From: Chitinispirillaceae bacterium
Lineage (GTDB): Bacteria > Fibrobacterota > Chitinivibrionia > Chitinivibrionales > Chitinispirillaceae
NCBI GenBank assembly: GCA_016929595.1
Contig: JAFGIN010000168.1
Span: forward strand, 1 to 36,909
Direction: 5' to 3'
Length of the DNA stretch: 36,909 nucleotides
The notes under the pieces were generated by a model that saw only the letters and a program-made list of their open reading frames with translations, was not told where the DNA came from and searched no databases. Both the position numbers and the translations under genes were made by a program. Below, one piece after another: positions 6,985 through 14,853 of the stretch (the stretch's first letter is position 1; the number at the start of each line of letters is the position of its first letter).

Positions 6985-8473
6985 TGACAGTCTCATGAAT
7001 CTGTAAACGAAAATTGCGGCATATCTGAAGACTTTTCTGTACACTGCCACGAGGATTGGTTAATGGAATGCTGTTTAATCCTGTGTTAAGATATGCTGAG
7101 AGAAAGCCCGTGATACCTCCAGTCTTTTCAAGAGTCGCTTTCAGTTCTTCATACTCATGAATAGATGCTGGGTTTGAGTTCTCGATAAAACTGCTCAACT
7201 GTGCTTCCATGGACAATATTCTGTTTTCCACTTTCTGAAGTTCATTTTTTGCAAAACTGGTCTCTTCGGGAGTGCAGCTCAGCTCAAATGATTTGTCGAA
7301 TACTTTCCGTAGTATCTCGGCATACGGTTTAAAATAATATGGTGCACCTTTTTCGCGCACGGGAATAATTCCGTATGTACCGTCGTCATTTATCGTTGTA
7401 GTATAGATATCACAGACCGCATTGGAATGATCTCCGTGAGTAATGTACGTGTATACAGTTTCCGGGGAGATTGATTTCATACACTGTTTTGTTGTACACT
7501 CAAAGCAGAAACAGGGACGTGAAGCACACTGCCCGGAAAAAATAACATGACCTGCTCCCCAGGGGCCGGTTTCTACAGGATTGGTCGGTCCGAACAACGC
7601 ATAAACTTTCGATCCAAGGGCTGCAGCCGCATGCATCATGGCAGTATCACCTGTAATGCAGTATTCAGCCATTGTCGATAGAGTAAACGATTCGCGAAAA
7701 CTTAGATTCCCCGCAGCTGCAATGCAGTGGCTGCCGGTCTCATGTCTGACAGTTTCGGCAATCCAGGCTTCACTTTTTGATCCGGTTATTACAACCCAGA
7801 AACCATCAATAATCAATTTTTTGACAAGTGTGATAACATAATCTACAGGCCACATCTTTGAAAGATATGCTGCTCCCGGGTGTACAAGTACACAGCGTGC
7901 ACCGGCAGGCATACCAGCGTCAGTCAGGAATTTTCGGGCTGCTTCAGTCTCAGCCGGCAGTGTAGTGATTTTTCCGTGTTCAGCTATATGTTCAACACGG
8001 GCAATATATCTGTAGACATCGGTTGCATGAAGCATATTGGAGGCGCGGGAGTAGGGTATACTGTAAAGATACCTGCTCCAGGAATCGCTTATCGAATGAC
8101 ATCCCTGGGGCAGGAAATAACGACCGCAGATATCCCAAGAATCAAATTGTGCGAGCAGTGTTGAGATATAGGTGTGCTGGCAGAGATTAATTATACGATC
8201 GATGTGTAACTCTCTTAATATGTCAATGTGTTTTTTGAGTAGTTCTATACCATCAGCCCATTTATCCGAGTTGAGAAGATTTCTGATCTGCTTACGCGGA
8301 AAAAGATGCAGCCGATCGATGTCCGTACAATTGATCAGCCCTCCTTCAAAGCCTTCTTCAACAAAGAAGGTGATTGATGAATCCGGCGATTCTCTTTTTA
8401 ATGCCCGCAGGACTGGTAATGCCATGATCACATCACCAAGATTATTCGGCAGGACAATAAGGATGCTGGTCAT
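6974..8473 (-). CDS. Glycosyltransferase family 9 (heptosyltransferase-like) with C-terminal extension
   Basis: A 499-aa protein. Residues 1 to about 345 are a GT9 enzyme with GT-B fold: LPNNLGDVIMALPVLRALK at the N-terminus, the nucleotide-sugar half starting VLVHPGAAYLSKMWP, then ITGDTAMMHAAAALG and LFGPTNPVETGPWG. GT9 includes ADP-heptose:LPS heptosyltransferases, which are about 320-350 aa, so about 150 residues are extra. That tail contains a likely coiled coil (FAKNELQKVENRILSMEAQL) and no domain I recognise. CxxC-like cysteines (RPCFCFECTTKQC) sit at the junction. It is cytoplasmic or inner-membrane-associated. The start overlaps the 68-aa ORF by four bases and the stop overlaps the methyltransferase start, a tight operon for LPS-like or capsular glycan synthesis. 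Confidence 0.85.
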   Translation of the reverse strand: MTSILIVLPNNLGDVIMALPVLRALKRESPDSSITFFVEEGFEGGLINCTDIDRLHLFPRKQIRNLLNSDKWADGIELLKKHIDILRELHIDRIINLCQHTYISTLLAQFDSWDICGRYFLPQGCHSISDSWSRYLYSIPYSRASNMLHATDVYRYIARVEHIAEHGKITTLPAETEAARKFLTDAGMPAGARCVLVHPGAAYLSKMWPVDYVITLVKKLIIDGFWVVITGSKSEAWIAETVRHETGSHCIAAAGNLSFRESFTLSTMAEYCITGDTAMMHAAAALGSKVYALFGPTNPVETGPWGAGHVIFSGQCASRPCFCFECTTKQCMKSISPETVYTYITHGDHSNAVCDIYTTTINDDGTYGIIPVREKGAPYYFKPYAEILRKVFDKSFELSCTPEETSFAKNELQKVENRILSMEAQLSSFIENSNPASIHEYEELKATLEKTGGITGFLSAYLNTGLNSIPLTNPRGSVQKSLQICRNFRLQIHETVNAL

Positions 8474-8655
8474 GTCTTTAAATGATCCCTGTTGTGCAAT
8501 GCTGTTTCATCATTAGTAAACGAACGGGCAATCTCTTCTGCTGCCAGATACAAGAGTTCATCTTTGCTCAAAATCCTTTTGCCTGTAACGCTGCGGATTG
8601 TTTTGACATATTCACCAAATTCAGAAACCGGAGGCATTTCATTATTATCTGACAT
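8470..8655 (-). CDS. Small hypothetical protein, first gene of the GT9 operon
   Basis: A 61-aa soluble protein (start MSDNNEMPPVSEFGEY). An AAAGG site nine bases before the ATG at 8655 favours this start over the upstream ATG at 8676. Its stop overlaps the GT9 start by four bases, so the two are probably coupled. The middle (SVTGKRILSKDELLYLAAEEIARSF in part) is predicted helical. I do not recognise a family; a small partner of the glycosyltransferase is possible. Confidence 0.6.
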   Translation of the reverse strand: MSDNNEMPPVSEFGEYVKTIRSVTGKRILSKDELLYLAAEEIARSFTNDETALHNRDHLKT

Positions 8656-8817
8656 GGTTGTATACCTTTGCTTCACCTGAAGCCGCTTCCCGTCTAATCT
8701 GTTGTATCACCTGAAATTATAACCTTTCCGGCATCAAGTTTCAAACTATAACATACTACATTCACGCATCGCAGTAAAATAGGATGTATATTCTCTGTTA
8801 TTTAAAAGGAACGTGCC

Positions 8818-9258
8818 ATGGCTTACCAGGAAGAACGTTATACTCTGGGTTTTCCCGAAATGGATTCACAGCATGAATATCTTTATGATCTTTTTGATTC
8901 GATTGAGCCGGTTTTTACATCTGGTAACCTGTCCGCAACTGAGAGACTGGTGCATGAAATTGAACACTATTTTATATTCCATTGTGAATGTGAAGAGCAT
9001 CTGATGCGGATGTACAATACACCCTCATTTGCAGTTCATCAATCCGATCACGAACGTGCACAGCAGAAGCTGCTTCAGTTTCTTGATGATTATGAGGCTT
9101 CAAGGCTTAATCCGGCAGCAATGAGAATTTTTTTCACCGGCTGGCTTATGGAGCATAGTAAACTCAGTGACAGTGAGTATGTTACATGGGTGAAAGAATG
9201 CCGGAAAAGTTTCAGAGGTTTACGGAGTGCCGGAACTGACTTCGATCACATTGATTGA
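8818..9258 (+). CDS. Bacteriohemerythrin
   Basis: A 146-aa four-helix hemerythrin that binds O2 at a non-heme di-iron site. All ligand motifs are present in order: His19 in the FPEMDSQHEYL start, the HxxxE pair His55/Glu59, the HxxxH pair His74/His78 and the HxxxxD pair His113/Asp118. Length is normal for a stand-alone bacteriohemerythrin, with about 25 extra C-terminal residues. AAAAGGAAC precedes the ATG. It is cytoplasmic, with roles in O2 delivery, storage or sensing; in a probable anaerobe, oxygen protection is plausible. It stands alone between the GT9 operon (divergent) and a remnant region. Confidence 0.92.
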   Translation: MAYQEERYTLGFPEMDSQHEYLYDLFDSIEPVFTSGNLSATERLVHEIEHYFIFHCECEEHLMRMYNTPSFAVHQSDHERAQQKLLQFLDDYEASRLNPAAMRIFFTGWLMEHSKLSDSEYVTWVKECRKSFRGLRSAGTDFDHID

Positions 9259-9360
9259 TGCTGCATCATTTTTTGTTTCAATAAGAGGTTTGCCATAGGC
9301 GTCCCATTCTTCCATTACCATCTGCAAACGGGTCTTTGGTGGTCCGAAAATGTTAATGTA
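9220..9360 (-). other. Short open frame antisense to the hemerythrin 3' end, possible gene fragment
   Basis: On the minus strand a frame stays open from 9360 to a TAA at 9220-9222. It has protein-like composition (INIFGPPKTRLQMVMEEWD, then AYGKPLIETKNDAAS). An ATG occurs at 9321. There is no clear ribosome site and it overlaps the hemerythrin end. It may be the tail of a lost gene in this remnant-rich zone. I cannot assign a family. Confidence 0.25.
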
Positions 9361-9500
9361 TTAAAATCAGAAGTTTGATGTAAACTGTGAAAAAACTGGA
9401 AGATTTTTAGTCTCAGTCTCCTCGTATAGTATAGGTAATTCAAATGCGGGGAATTAGCCCGATAGCTGTACTATCACAACTCAATGAAGGAGACACACAC

Positions 9501-9746
9501 ATGAACAGGGCAGTTGAAGGTCCACATAATGTGAGCATGCTTTATATCACTACTCTGACACTGGTAGCGACGATTGGAGGACTACTCTTCGGGTATGACA
9601 CCGCAGTAATCTCCAGAGCAATAGGATCTCTGAAAACATGTTATTCTTCCCCATCTTTATTTTCTGCTGGAGAGGGGGATCGAGGGGGTGAGGCGATATG
9701 CGAATTGCTGAGTATTTCTCTTACCAATAAAGTGAATACCTCGTAA
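9501..9746 (+). pseudogene. Truncated MFS sugar porter (XylE-like) N-terminus
   Basis: From the ATG at 9501 (good AAGGAG upstream) the first ~45 codons match the start of H+/sugar symporters of the MFS sugar-porter family. LTLVATIGGLLFGYDTAVIS is the classic first transmembrane helix of XylE-like proteins; the next residue, normally Gly, is Arg here. After SLKT the homology stops and runs into a G-rich repeat (9642-9693), then random-looking codons to a stop at 9746. Sugar porters are about 450-500 aa, so more than 85% of the gene is gone. The intact start and ribosome site suggest a recent deletion or insertion. Confidence 0.8.
9642..9693. repeat. G-rich imperfect palindromic repeat at the MFS breakpoint
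   Basis: The C-rich arm (TTCTTCCCCATCT) and the G-rich arm (GGAGAGGGGGATCGAGGGGG) can pair partly, and the segment stands out from its AT-rich surroundings. It resembles small interspersed palindromic repeats with GAGAGGGGG arms found between genes in many bacteria. It lies exactly where the sugar-porter homology stops. No second copy is in this window. Confidence 0.45.
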
Positions 9747-9807
9747 TTAAATAAGTTATTTTCAGAATAGATCTTTATATTTAATCACTTATAATGGAGG
9801 TGTCGCG

Positions 9808-10320
9808 GTGAAACGCACATTATTATCATTTTTTTCTGGCATCATACTCTGTTCTACAATCTATTCTCAGAATGGTACAGATTCCACTACCACTACCACT
9901 ACCACTACACTGTTTGTATATGAGGAAAAAAATGAGAAAATCGATCCATGGGTGAATAGATTCAAAGATGCATTCGGTGCCGACAGCGGGAATGTTGAAT
10001 TTTTGGCATCTGCTGAGATGAAAGGTAAGGATATAACAAAGTATTCACCTATTGTTATCTATGGAGTAGTTCAGGCATTTACATTTAAAGGCCCGGTCAG
10101 AGACTGGCTCAAAACCAGTGTTGATCTTTCAGGTAAAAAAGTATACCTGGTTGTAACTGCAAACAGGTGGTTTCTAAAAGATTATTTTAATCAGCTCAAA
10201 ACTGCCCTGACAAAGAAAAATACGAATGTGGTGAATGCGATATCTGGTGCGACCCAGAAGATGAGTGAGGAAGAAAAAAAGAAATTTGCTGAAGGTTTTG
10301 TAGATGATATAAAGCAGTAA
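9808..10320 (+). CDS. Secreted flavodoxin-fold-like protein with a polythreonine tract
   Basis: A 170-aa protein starting at GTG, with GGAGGTG upstream. A signal peptide (KRTLLSFFSGIILCSTIYS) is followed by eight consecutive threonines (residues 27-34) and a charged linker. Residues about 65-165 resemble the later half of a flavodoxin fold: PIVIYGVVQAFTFKGPVRDW and VDLSGKKVYLVVTANRW look like the 'P.y.g.....v..fl...dlsGK.v.l..T' segment, followed by an alternating helix-strand end. The FMN phosphate-binding TxTGN loop is absent, so it may not bind flavin. A flavodoxin-like protein outside the cytoplasm is odd. It could be an unrelated alpha/beta protein. Confidence 0.65.
   Translation: MKRTLLSFFSGIILCSTIYSQNGTDSTTTTTTTTLFVYEEKNEKIDPWVNRFKDAFGADSGNVEFLASAEMKGKDITKYSPIVIYGVVQAFTFKGPVRDWLKTSVDLSGKKVYLVVTANRWFLKDYFNQLKTALTKKNTNVVNAISGATQKMSEEEKKKFAEGFVDDIKQ
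9884..9907 (+). repeat. (CCACTA)x4 microsatellite inside a coding gene
   Basis: Four perfect CCACTA hexamers encode the polythreonine tract right after the signal peptide of the 9808-10320 gene. A hexamer array changes length without shifting the frame, so it would vary linker length rather than switch the gene off. Confidence 0.85.
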
Positions 10321-10337
10321 CGCATTAAGATGCATCA

Positions 10338-10507
10338 ATGACTGAGCTGCTTCGACTCATGAATTATGGTGTTGAGCATCCTGTCCGTTTGCTCAACAGT
10401 ACACAGAAATTGCAACGGGAGTATGTGGTTGTAGGTTGCTGTTGTGAAAGCGTGGATATTTTTACCCTGGATATAAGATCATTACCTGCGGGCTCTCTTT
10501 CCTGGTG
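10338..10507 (+). pseudogene. C-terminal remnant of a PLP-dependent decarboxylase (LysA-like)
   Basis: A 56-codon frame reads TELLRLMNYGVEHPVRLLN, then EYVVVGCCCESVDIFTLD, and stops. This is close to the conserved C-terminal part of diaminopimelate/ornithine-type decarboxylases: the 'lRP.LYga.Hpi' strand followed by 'vvGp.CEsgD', where the Cys belongs to the active site at the dimer interface. The rest of a ~400-residue enzyme is missing on both sides, and there is no ribosome site, so this is a fragment. It begins 17 bases after the stop of the flavodoxin-like gene. Confidence 0.6.
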
Positions 10508-10659
10508 AAGATGAATATTTCAAAAAAGATTAGCGGTCAAAAATTTACGCAGATTCGATGAATATTTACGGAAGTCTTATTTATTATGGATGAGATATTC
10601 CGTAACCGATCGATATAAGAAACAATCAAATAACGCATGTAAAAGCTTTTAAAAACTGA
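10508..10659. other. Non-coding stretch with an inverted repeat
   Basis: No convincing frame here. TTACGGAA (10566-10573) and TTCCGTAA (10598-10605) form a perfect 8-base inverted repeat with a 24-base loop, without a T-tract. Together with the flanking fragments it makes a gap of about 630 bases lacking an intact gene. Confidence 0.45.
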
Positions 10660-10917
10660 TTAAACGCAAATAATTTTCTTCTTTTCAGCCCATTCTTTAC
10701 TATGATATCGGGTTCTCCCTTGTTTCCCATAACTATGCCACCTGTAAGAACGGTTTTTGGCCCCATTGCGATGCCATGTGTTTAGCCTTTTTGTTCTACG
10801 ATCGGTATGGCCTGCGACAAGAAGACGGTAAACCTGATTTGCACCTCCAATTTGTACCGTATAGGTATTGCCACCAAAAATTTTAAGGTATAAATTAATA
10901 TTGGATGATGTATCTGT
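10660..10917 (-). pseudogene. OmpA-like domain remnant, no start codon
   Basis: On the minus strand a frame is open from 10917 to a TAA at 10660 with no ATG, GTG or TTG before its conserved part. It encodes VYRLLVAGHTD, then KRLNTWHRNG. LLVAGHTD is identical to a segment of the OmpA-like protein at 12722-14050. The DNA for these eight residues (10801-10824 against 13742-13765) differs at four of 24 bases, all synonymous third positions, as expected for related coding sequence. KRLNTW also parallels KKLSAW in that protein, with a few residues missing between. It lies 31 bases past the metallopeptidase stop. Probably a decayed partial paralog. Confidence 0.5.
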
Positions 10918-10948
10918 TTATACAGACTGTTATTCACAAATAATTATA

Positions 10949-12691
10949 TCAACTTGTGGTAATGTATGTCGCATTAGCCCTGATATTTGTATACTGGTTA
11001 AATGACCCTACTGGAGCTGTTTCGTCAATAGTGCAATCCCAAAGTCGGGGGGCACGGCTTCCTGCCATGAGATTATAGCAGTTTGAGTGATGATCAGTCG
11101 GGGGACTTAGGCTCGCTCCGTTGGGTGCTGTATAGTGTCCCGGGTTCTGACATCTGCAAGTGTGAGTTGTTCCGGCTGCATGTGCGGGATCTACACAATT
11201 ACAAGCATGAGTGCCTGCCCAGAAATGGAGTCCATTATTTACAGATTTATTTGTTACGATATGACCAATCTCATGTGCCATTGTAGGTGTATGCGGAAAC
11301 CTTAATGATATGTTTTTTGGCGAAGCACCACTGGTAATAAATGTCTGAAGTTTACCAAAGAAACAACAACCCTCAATTGGTGCTGATGCATCGACATCAG
11401 GATATGCCAAACCGAATGCAGATCCATAGACTGATACGAGGCCACCGGTATATACTGCCCTTATTGCGTGGTTTCTGATCTGAAATTTGTTGGCAAAAGC
11501 CTGGCGGTCATTATCATTGATAGCATTAACATCAGGATCTGAACCTAATCCTAATGGATTTGTGTTTAATACAGATGCATTAATTACATGATATTGACGG
11601 CCACCAGCCATTCGCATTTCGGCACCATTTGCAATTGCATCAGGATGCTGTTCGAAAAGTATTCGAATACCAAGGACTGCGTAGGTAAGCTCAAGCCAGT
11701 TAAATTGTTCATTAAGTTCATCCACTGTTCTGACCAGTGGAGAAGAACTGTTTTGTCGTAACACAAAAACATGCACTCTAAGTGTGCGTCTATCTGTACT
11801 GGTGAATGCATCACCTGTAATCCTAACTTCCTGACGACTTATAAATGTGGATTTATAGGAAGATCTTACTCGCGTATCAAAAACTGCAAGTCTCAACCGA
11901 TAGTCAGATTCACCTCTTTTTCTTATGAGATTAGGGTATGTTCCCGCTGGTAATCCGCAATGTACCTCTTCATCCCGGTCTATACTAGTTACCATCATAA
12001 TCGGTCGTATATCATAAGTCGCAGCACCAGCACTTGTCTGCGTTGCAGTGATTTGTGTCTGTCCATTGTTATTATCAAGCATGGATCCATCAGGACGAAT
12101 TGTAAAGATGTTTAGCTCGATTGACCTGAGTCCGTTTGAAGATTCTTTGAAATCCATTGGTGTGCTATCTGTAAGGCGAAACCAGAACCGCCTGCTGTCG
12201 GATCCGACAAAGTTATCGGTATCACTGGCACCATTTCGGATTGGATCTGCATCAGCATTATATGCTGCATCAAATTGACCAATACCAAGGCTTGTTGTCG
12301 GGGATGCTATTCCATTAGGGGTGAAAATTTCCAGTGTCGGAGTTGCAAGTGCAACGGGTGTAACAGGAACCGCCTGAGTATAGGGAGCGGGAAGGTTGGG
12401 ATGTATTTTGATATACTTTGCTTCGCCTGCAACTGTATTTCCTGACGAGGAATCATTACGCCAAACTTGAACAAAATAACGCTTGGATGGTTCAACCGGA
12501 CCTAATCCTGCACGCACCGCACCATTTGGTTCCAGAACACGTTTATCGCTTTCCTTCAGTTGAGTTGTTGTACCTTCAAGACAAACACGGATCTGCCATA
12601 CAGATGCGCTTGGAGGAGTATATCCATTTTCTCTTATTCTAAGGACTATCCAGTTTTGTGGACGAAGTGCTAATTGAGGATTTGGAGCCAT
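10949..12691 (-). CDS. Leaderless putative zinc metallopeptidase (HEIGH motif)
   Basis: A 580-aa protein with no signal peptide (MAPNPQLALRPQNWI). Residues about 1-110 are an Ig/fibronectin-like region (LRIRENGYTPPSASVWQI ... YFVQVWRNDSSSG). The middle is beta-rich and unassigned. The C-terminus has MAHEIGHIVTN (HExxH at 473-477, DNA 11261-11275), a Cys/His-rich insertion (HACNC ... HTCRCQNPGH) and DHHSNCYNLMAG at about 531-544, which looks like a third-ligand/Met-turn region of metzincin-type peptidases. The exact third zinc ligand is unclear. It follows the OmpA-like gene by 30 bases on the same strand, so they form an operon. Lack of a Sec signal suggests an intracellular role or export by another machine, such as a contractile injection system. 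Confidence 0.7.
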   Translation of the reverse strand: MAPNPQLALRPQNWIVLRIRENGYTPPSASVWQIRVCLEGTTTQLKESDKRVLEPNGAVRAGLGPVEPSKRYFVQVWRNDSSSGNTVAGEAKYIKIHPNLPAPYTQAVPVTPVALATPTLEIFTPNGIASPTTSLGIGQFDAAYNADADPIRNGASDTDNFVGSDSRRFWFRLTDSTPMDFKESSNGLRSIELNIFTIRPDGSMLDNNNGQTQITATQTSAGAATYDIRPIMMVTSIDRDEEVHCGLPAGTYPNLIRKRGESDYRLRLAVFDTRVRSSYKSTFISRQEVRITGDAFTSTDRRTLRVHVFVLRQNSSSPLVRTVDELNEQFNWLELTYAVLGIRILFEQHPDAIANGAEMRMAGGRQYHVINASVLNTNPLGLGSDPDVNAINDNDRQAFANKFQIRNHAIRAVYTGGLVSVYGSAFGLAYPDVDASAPIEGCCFFGKLQTFITSGASPKNISLRFPHTPTMAHEIGHIVTNKSVNNGLHFWAGTHACNCVDPAHAAGTTHTCRCQNPGHYTAPNGASLSPPTDHHSNCYNLMAGSRAPRLWDCTIDETAPVGSFNQYTNIRANATYITTS

Positions 12692-12721
12692 TAGTGTTTT
12701 ACCCTGGTTATTTCTGATTGA

Positions 12722-14050
12722 TCAGGCTAACCATTCATCAAGTTTGGTACGTGAGATCGGTTTTTCTGTTGTTGTAAGAACTACATCATCCCAGTCAGAC
12801 GAATTTGATCCGGACTCGATATTTTTGTATGCGGCAAAAGATATATTTTCATCTCGTCTTCTATCATTATCAAGATCAACTTTTGGAAAGATAAATGAAG
12901 CACTATGGTCTAATGACGAATTTTTTCCCCATTCAACACTTGCTTTAAGTCCCTCGCGAGCACTTATCGTTATCCATCCTCCAGCATCTGATGTGCCGCT
13001 GGTTGTCAAACCCGTTTCAAGTTTGAATACATAAGATGCATCTGGTATTGGTTCAGAAAAAACGTTGAGCAGACGAATCGAGTAATCATAGGCTTTCGCA
13101 GAGGTCATTGGTTCACGCATGATTCGTTTGAACTTTGATGTGTCGAAGAGAGCGCACCCTTTACCTGAACATTTGTTTCGGTCGGGATCACAATCGAGAG
13201 CGGGTTTCTCATCCTTTGGTTCAAAAATCAATACTTCAACGCGACGGTTGGATTCGCATTTGAAATCGTCGATATTTTGCGCTGTACGTGGGTGATATTC
13301 ATTACATCCAACCCACTTCAGGTCAGATAAATATTTTATATTACTTTGAAGTGTGTTTAACCCGCCAATATCAACCCCGAGTTCCTCCGCAATATAATCC
13401 TGATAACAATTAAAGTATGCTTCCCATACTTCTTCGCCCCCTGCACCGCCCCATTCTACAATTTTAGGAGCCCATGTAGAGCCAGGACCCTTTTTGTTAT
13501 ATTCTTTCCGAAATTCATTTACAAGTAAGTCGTTTCCGCTATCGTCTATCTGGCCTGGGTGGCAATTAAACCCACGTGTTTCCGAAACCCATGCAAGTAT
13601 CTGATTGTAATCTTTGCTTTTCATTCTATCTCGCGAGTTGCAGATCTGGGCCCACCTTTTGCCATTATTAGTGAGCAATGCAAGAATGTTTTCTGCCCGC
13701 CAGGCTGATAATTTTTTATTATAATCGAGGTTACCGGCAGTATCAGTGTGACCTGCTACAAGAAGGAGATTGTTTGGGTGTTCCTGAGCATAACGCAGGC
13801 AGGATGCGATAATTCCTACAGGAGTAACTTTTCGCTCATTTTCACTTCCAGTTCCCGGATCTTCACGTTCGGGAAGAACTACAGCACTCTCCAAACGAAA
13901 TAGTTTATCTTCGAATTCGAACACGGTGATCTGATTGCTTATATCATCCAATTCTTTTGAAAGGATGATTTTGTAAATGCCACTTTTAAGATCTGATATT
14001 CCAGGCCATCGTTTCTCTTCAACATTATAAGTAAGTCGGATTTCATTCAC
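12722..14050 (-). CDS. Leaderless OmpA-like/peptidoglycan-binding-type protein
   Basis: A 442-aa protein starting at GTG (AAAGGTG upstream), without a signal peptide. Residues about 75-135 are an OmpA-like core: LLLVAGHTDTAG, NKKLSAWRAENILALL. They continue as DYNQILAWVSETRGFNCHPG and a peptidoglycan-binding-like middle (FRKEYNKKGPGS ... WEAYFNCYQDYIAEELGVD). The domain resumes as VGCNEYHP ... SNRRVEVLIFEP. Several Cys (CDPDRNKCSGKGC) follow, then an Ig-like C-terminus. I recognise this layout from leaderless OmpA-family proteins of myxobacteria and other proteobacteria, often near type VI or tail-like secretion genes (from memory). It heads an operon with the metallopeptidase. Confidence 0.75.
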   Translation of the reverse strand: MNEIRLTYNVEEKRWPGISDLKSGIYKIILSKELDDISNQITVFEFEDKLFRLESAVVLPEREDPGTGSENERKVTPVGIIASCLRYAQEHPNNLLLVAGHTDTAGNLDYNKKLSAWRAENILALLTNNGKRWAQICNSRDRMKSKDYNQILAWVSETRGFNCHPGQIDDSGNDLLVNEFRKEYNKKGPGSTWAPKIVEWGGAGGEEVWEAYFNCYQDYIAEELGVDIGGLNTLQSNIKYLSDLKWVGCNEYHPRTAQNIDDFKCESNRRVEVLIFEPKDEKPALDCDPDRNKCSGKGCALFDTSKFKRIMREPMTSAKAYDYSIRLLNVFSEPIPDASYVFKLETGLTTSGTSDAGGWITISAREGLKASVEWGKNSSLDHSASFIFPKVDLDNDRRRDENISFAAYKNIESGSNSSDWDDVVLTTTEKPISRTKLDEWLA

Positions 14051-14114
14051 ATGTCACACCTTTGCAATGGTTGTTTAACTTTAAAAAGTGGTAGTACGAC
14101 AGTGTCCAGCAATT

Positions 14115-14654
14115 CTATAGCACCTTTTTCAAAAACTGATTCAACCTATCTGTCAATTCCTCGCCAAAATTGGCGTCTGATATTTTAGTTTTTAGCATTG
14201 CTTTATCATCACTTCGTTTGTCTTCAGGGAGAGCAAGTACAAGAGGGAATGCTTCACAAATTCCTAAGTTTTCACCAGCAGCGGCTTTTACCTGCTCAAA
14301 AACTCTGGCGTATCCGAACGTTTCATTTTTGCGCTTGTCATCACTGCCACAACTGGTTGCGAAGTGAAGACGTTTACCCTGTTGTTTATATTTTTTAATA
14401 AAATCGAGCAGGGGTGAACAGAGAAAACCAGCCCAGATCGGGCCACACAGGATAATCTGATCATAGTGATTGATATCATTTTTCAGAGCACGAATTCCTG
14501 TGCCCGATTTCAGCACGGAGAGGAGCATAACTACAGGAAAAATCCCTATACCTGGCATGAGAGCTTCAATATCCGCTTTTGAATCCTGAGCGATTCTTTT
14601 TGCCAGATATGCGTTGTTTCCGGTTCTGGAGTAGTACACTACAAGAGTTTTCAT
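14115..14654 (-). CDS. Flavodoxin
   Basis: A 179-aa cytoplasmic flavodoxin, an FMN-containing one-electron carrier. The FMN phosphate loop is at the N-terminus (VVYYSRTGNNAYLAKRIA). The later segments INHYDQIILCGPIWAGFLCSPLLDF and GKRLHFATSCGSDD are the isoalloxazine-contact and core strands. Several cysteines (CGPIW, CSP, SCGSD) are present. The frame opens at 14699, but AAGAAGG is well placed for the ATG at 14654, which begins exactly at the first beta strand. It lies 64 bases upstream of the OmpA-like gene on the same strand and could be cotranscribed, although a functional link is not obvious. Confidence 0.85.
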   Translation of the reverse strand: MKTLVVYYSRTGNNAYLAKRIAQDSKADIEALMPGIGIFPVVMLLSVLKSGTGIRALKNDINHYDQIILCGPIWAGFLCSPLLDFIKKYKQQGKRLHFATSCGSDDKRKNETFGYARVFEQVKAAAGENLGICEAFPLVLALPEDKRSDDKAMLKTKISDANFGEELTDRLNQFLKKVL

Positions 14655-14853
14655 ACTGATTACCTTCTTTTGAGGATAAAAAAAATGTGTCAGGGGCATA
14701 TTTTGCGGGAACTTGTAAAATAATCAGACAATACTTATAAAATAACATGTTAATTTATAAACTCAAATCTTTTTAACAGCGTTTAAATAATTATTTTGTT
14801 ACTGCTCAGGTGTCAGAATGCAAATACTGAAGAGTGGGGTGAAGTAGAAGGTG

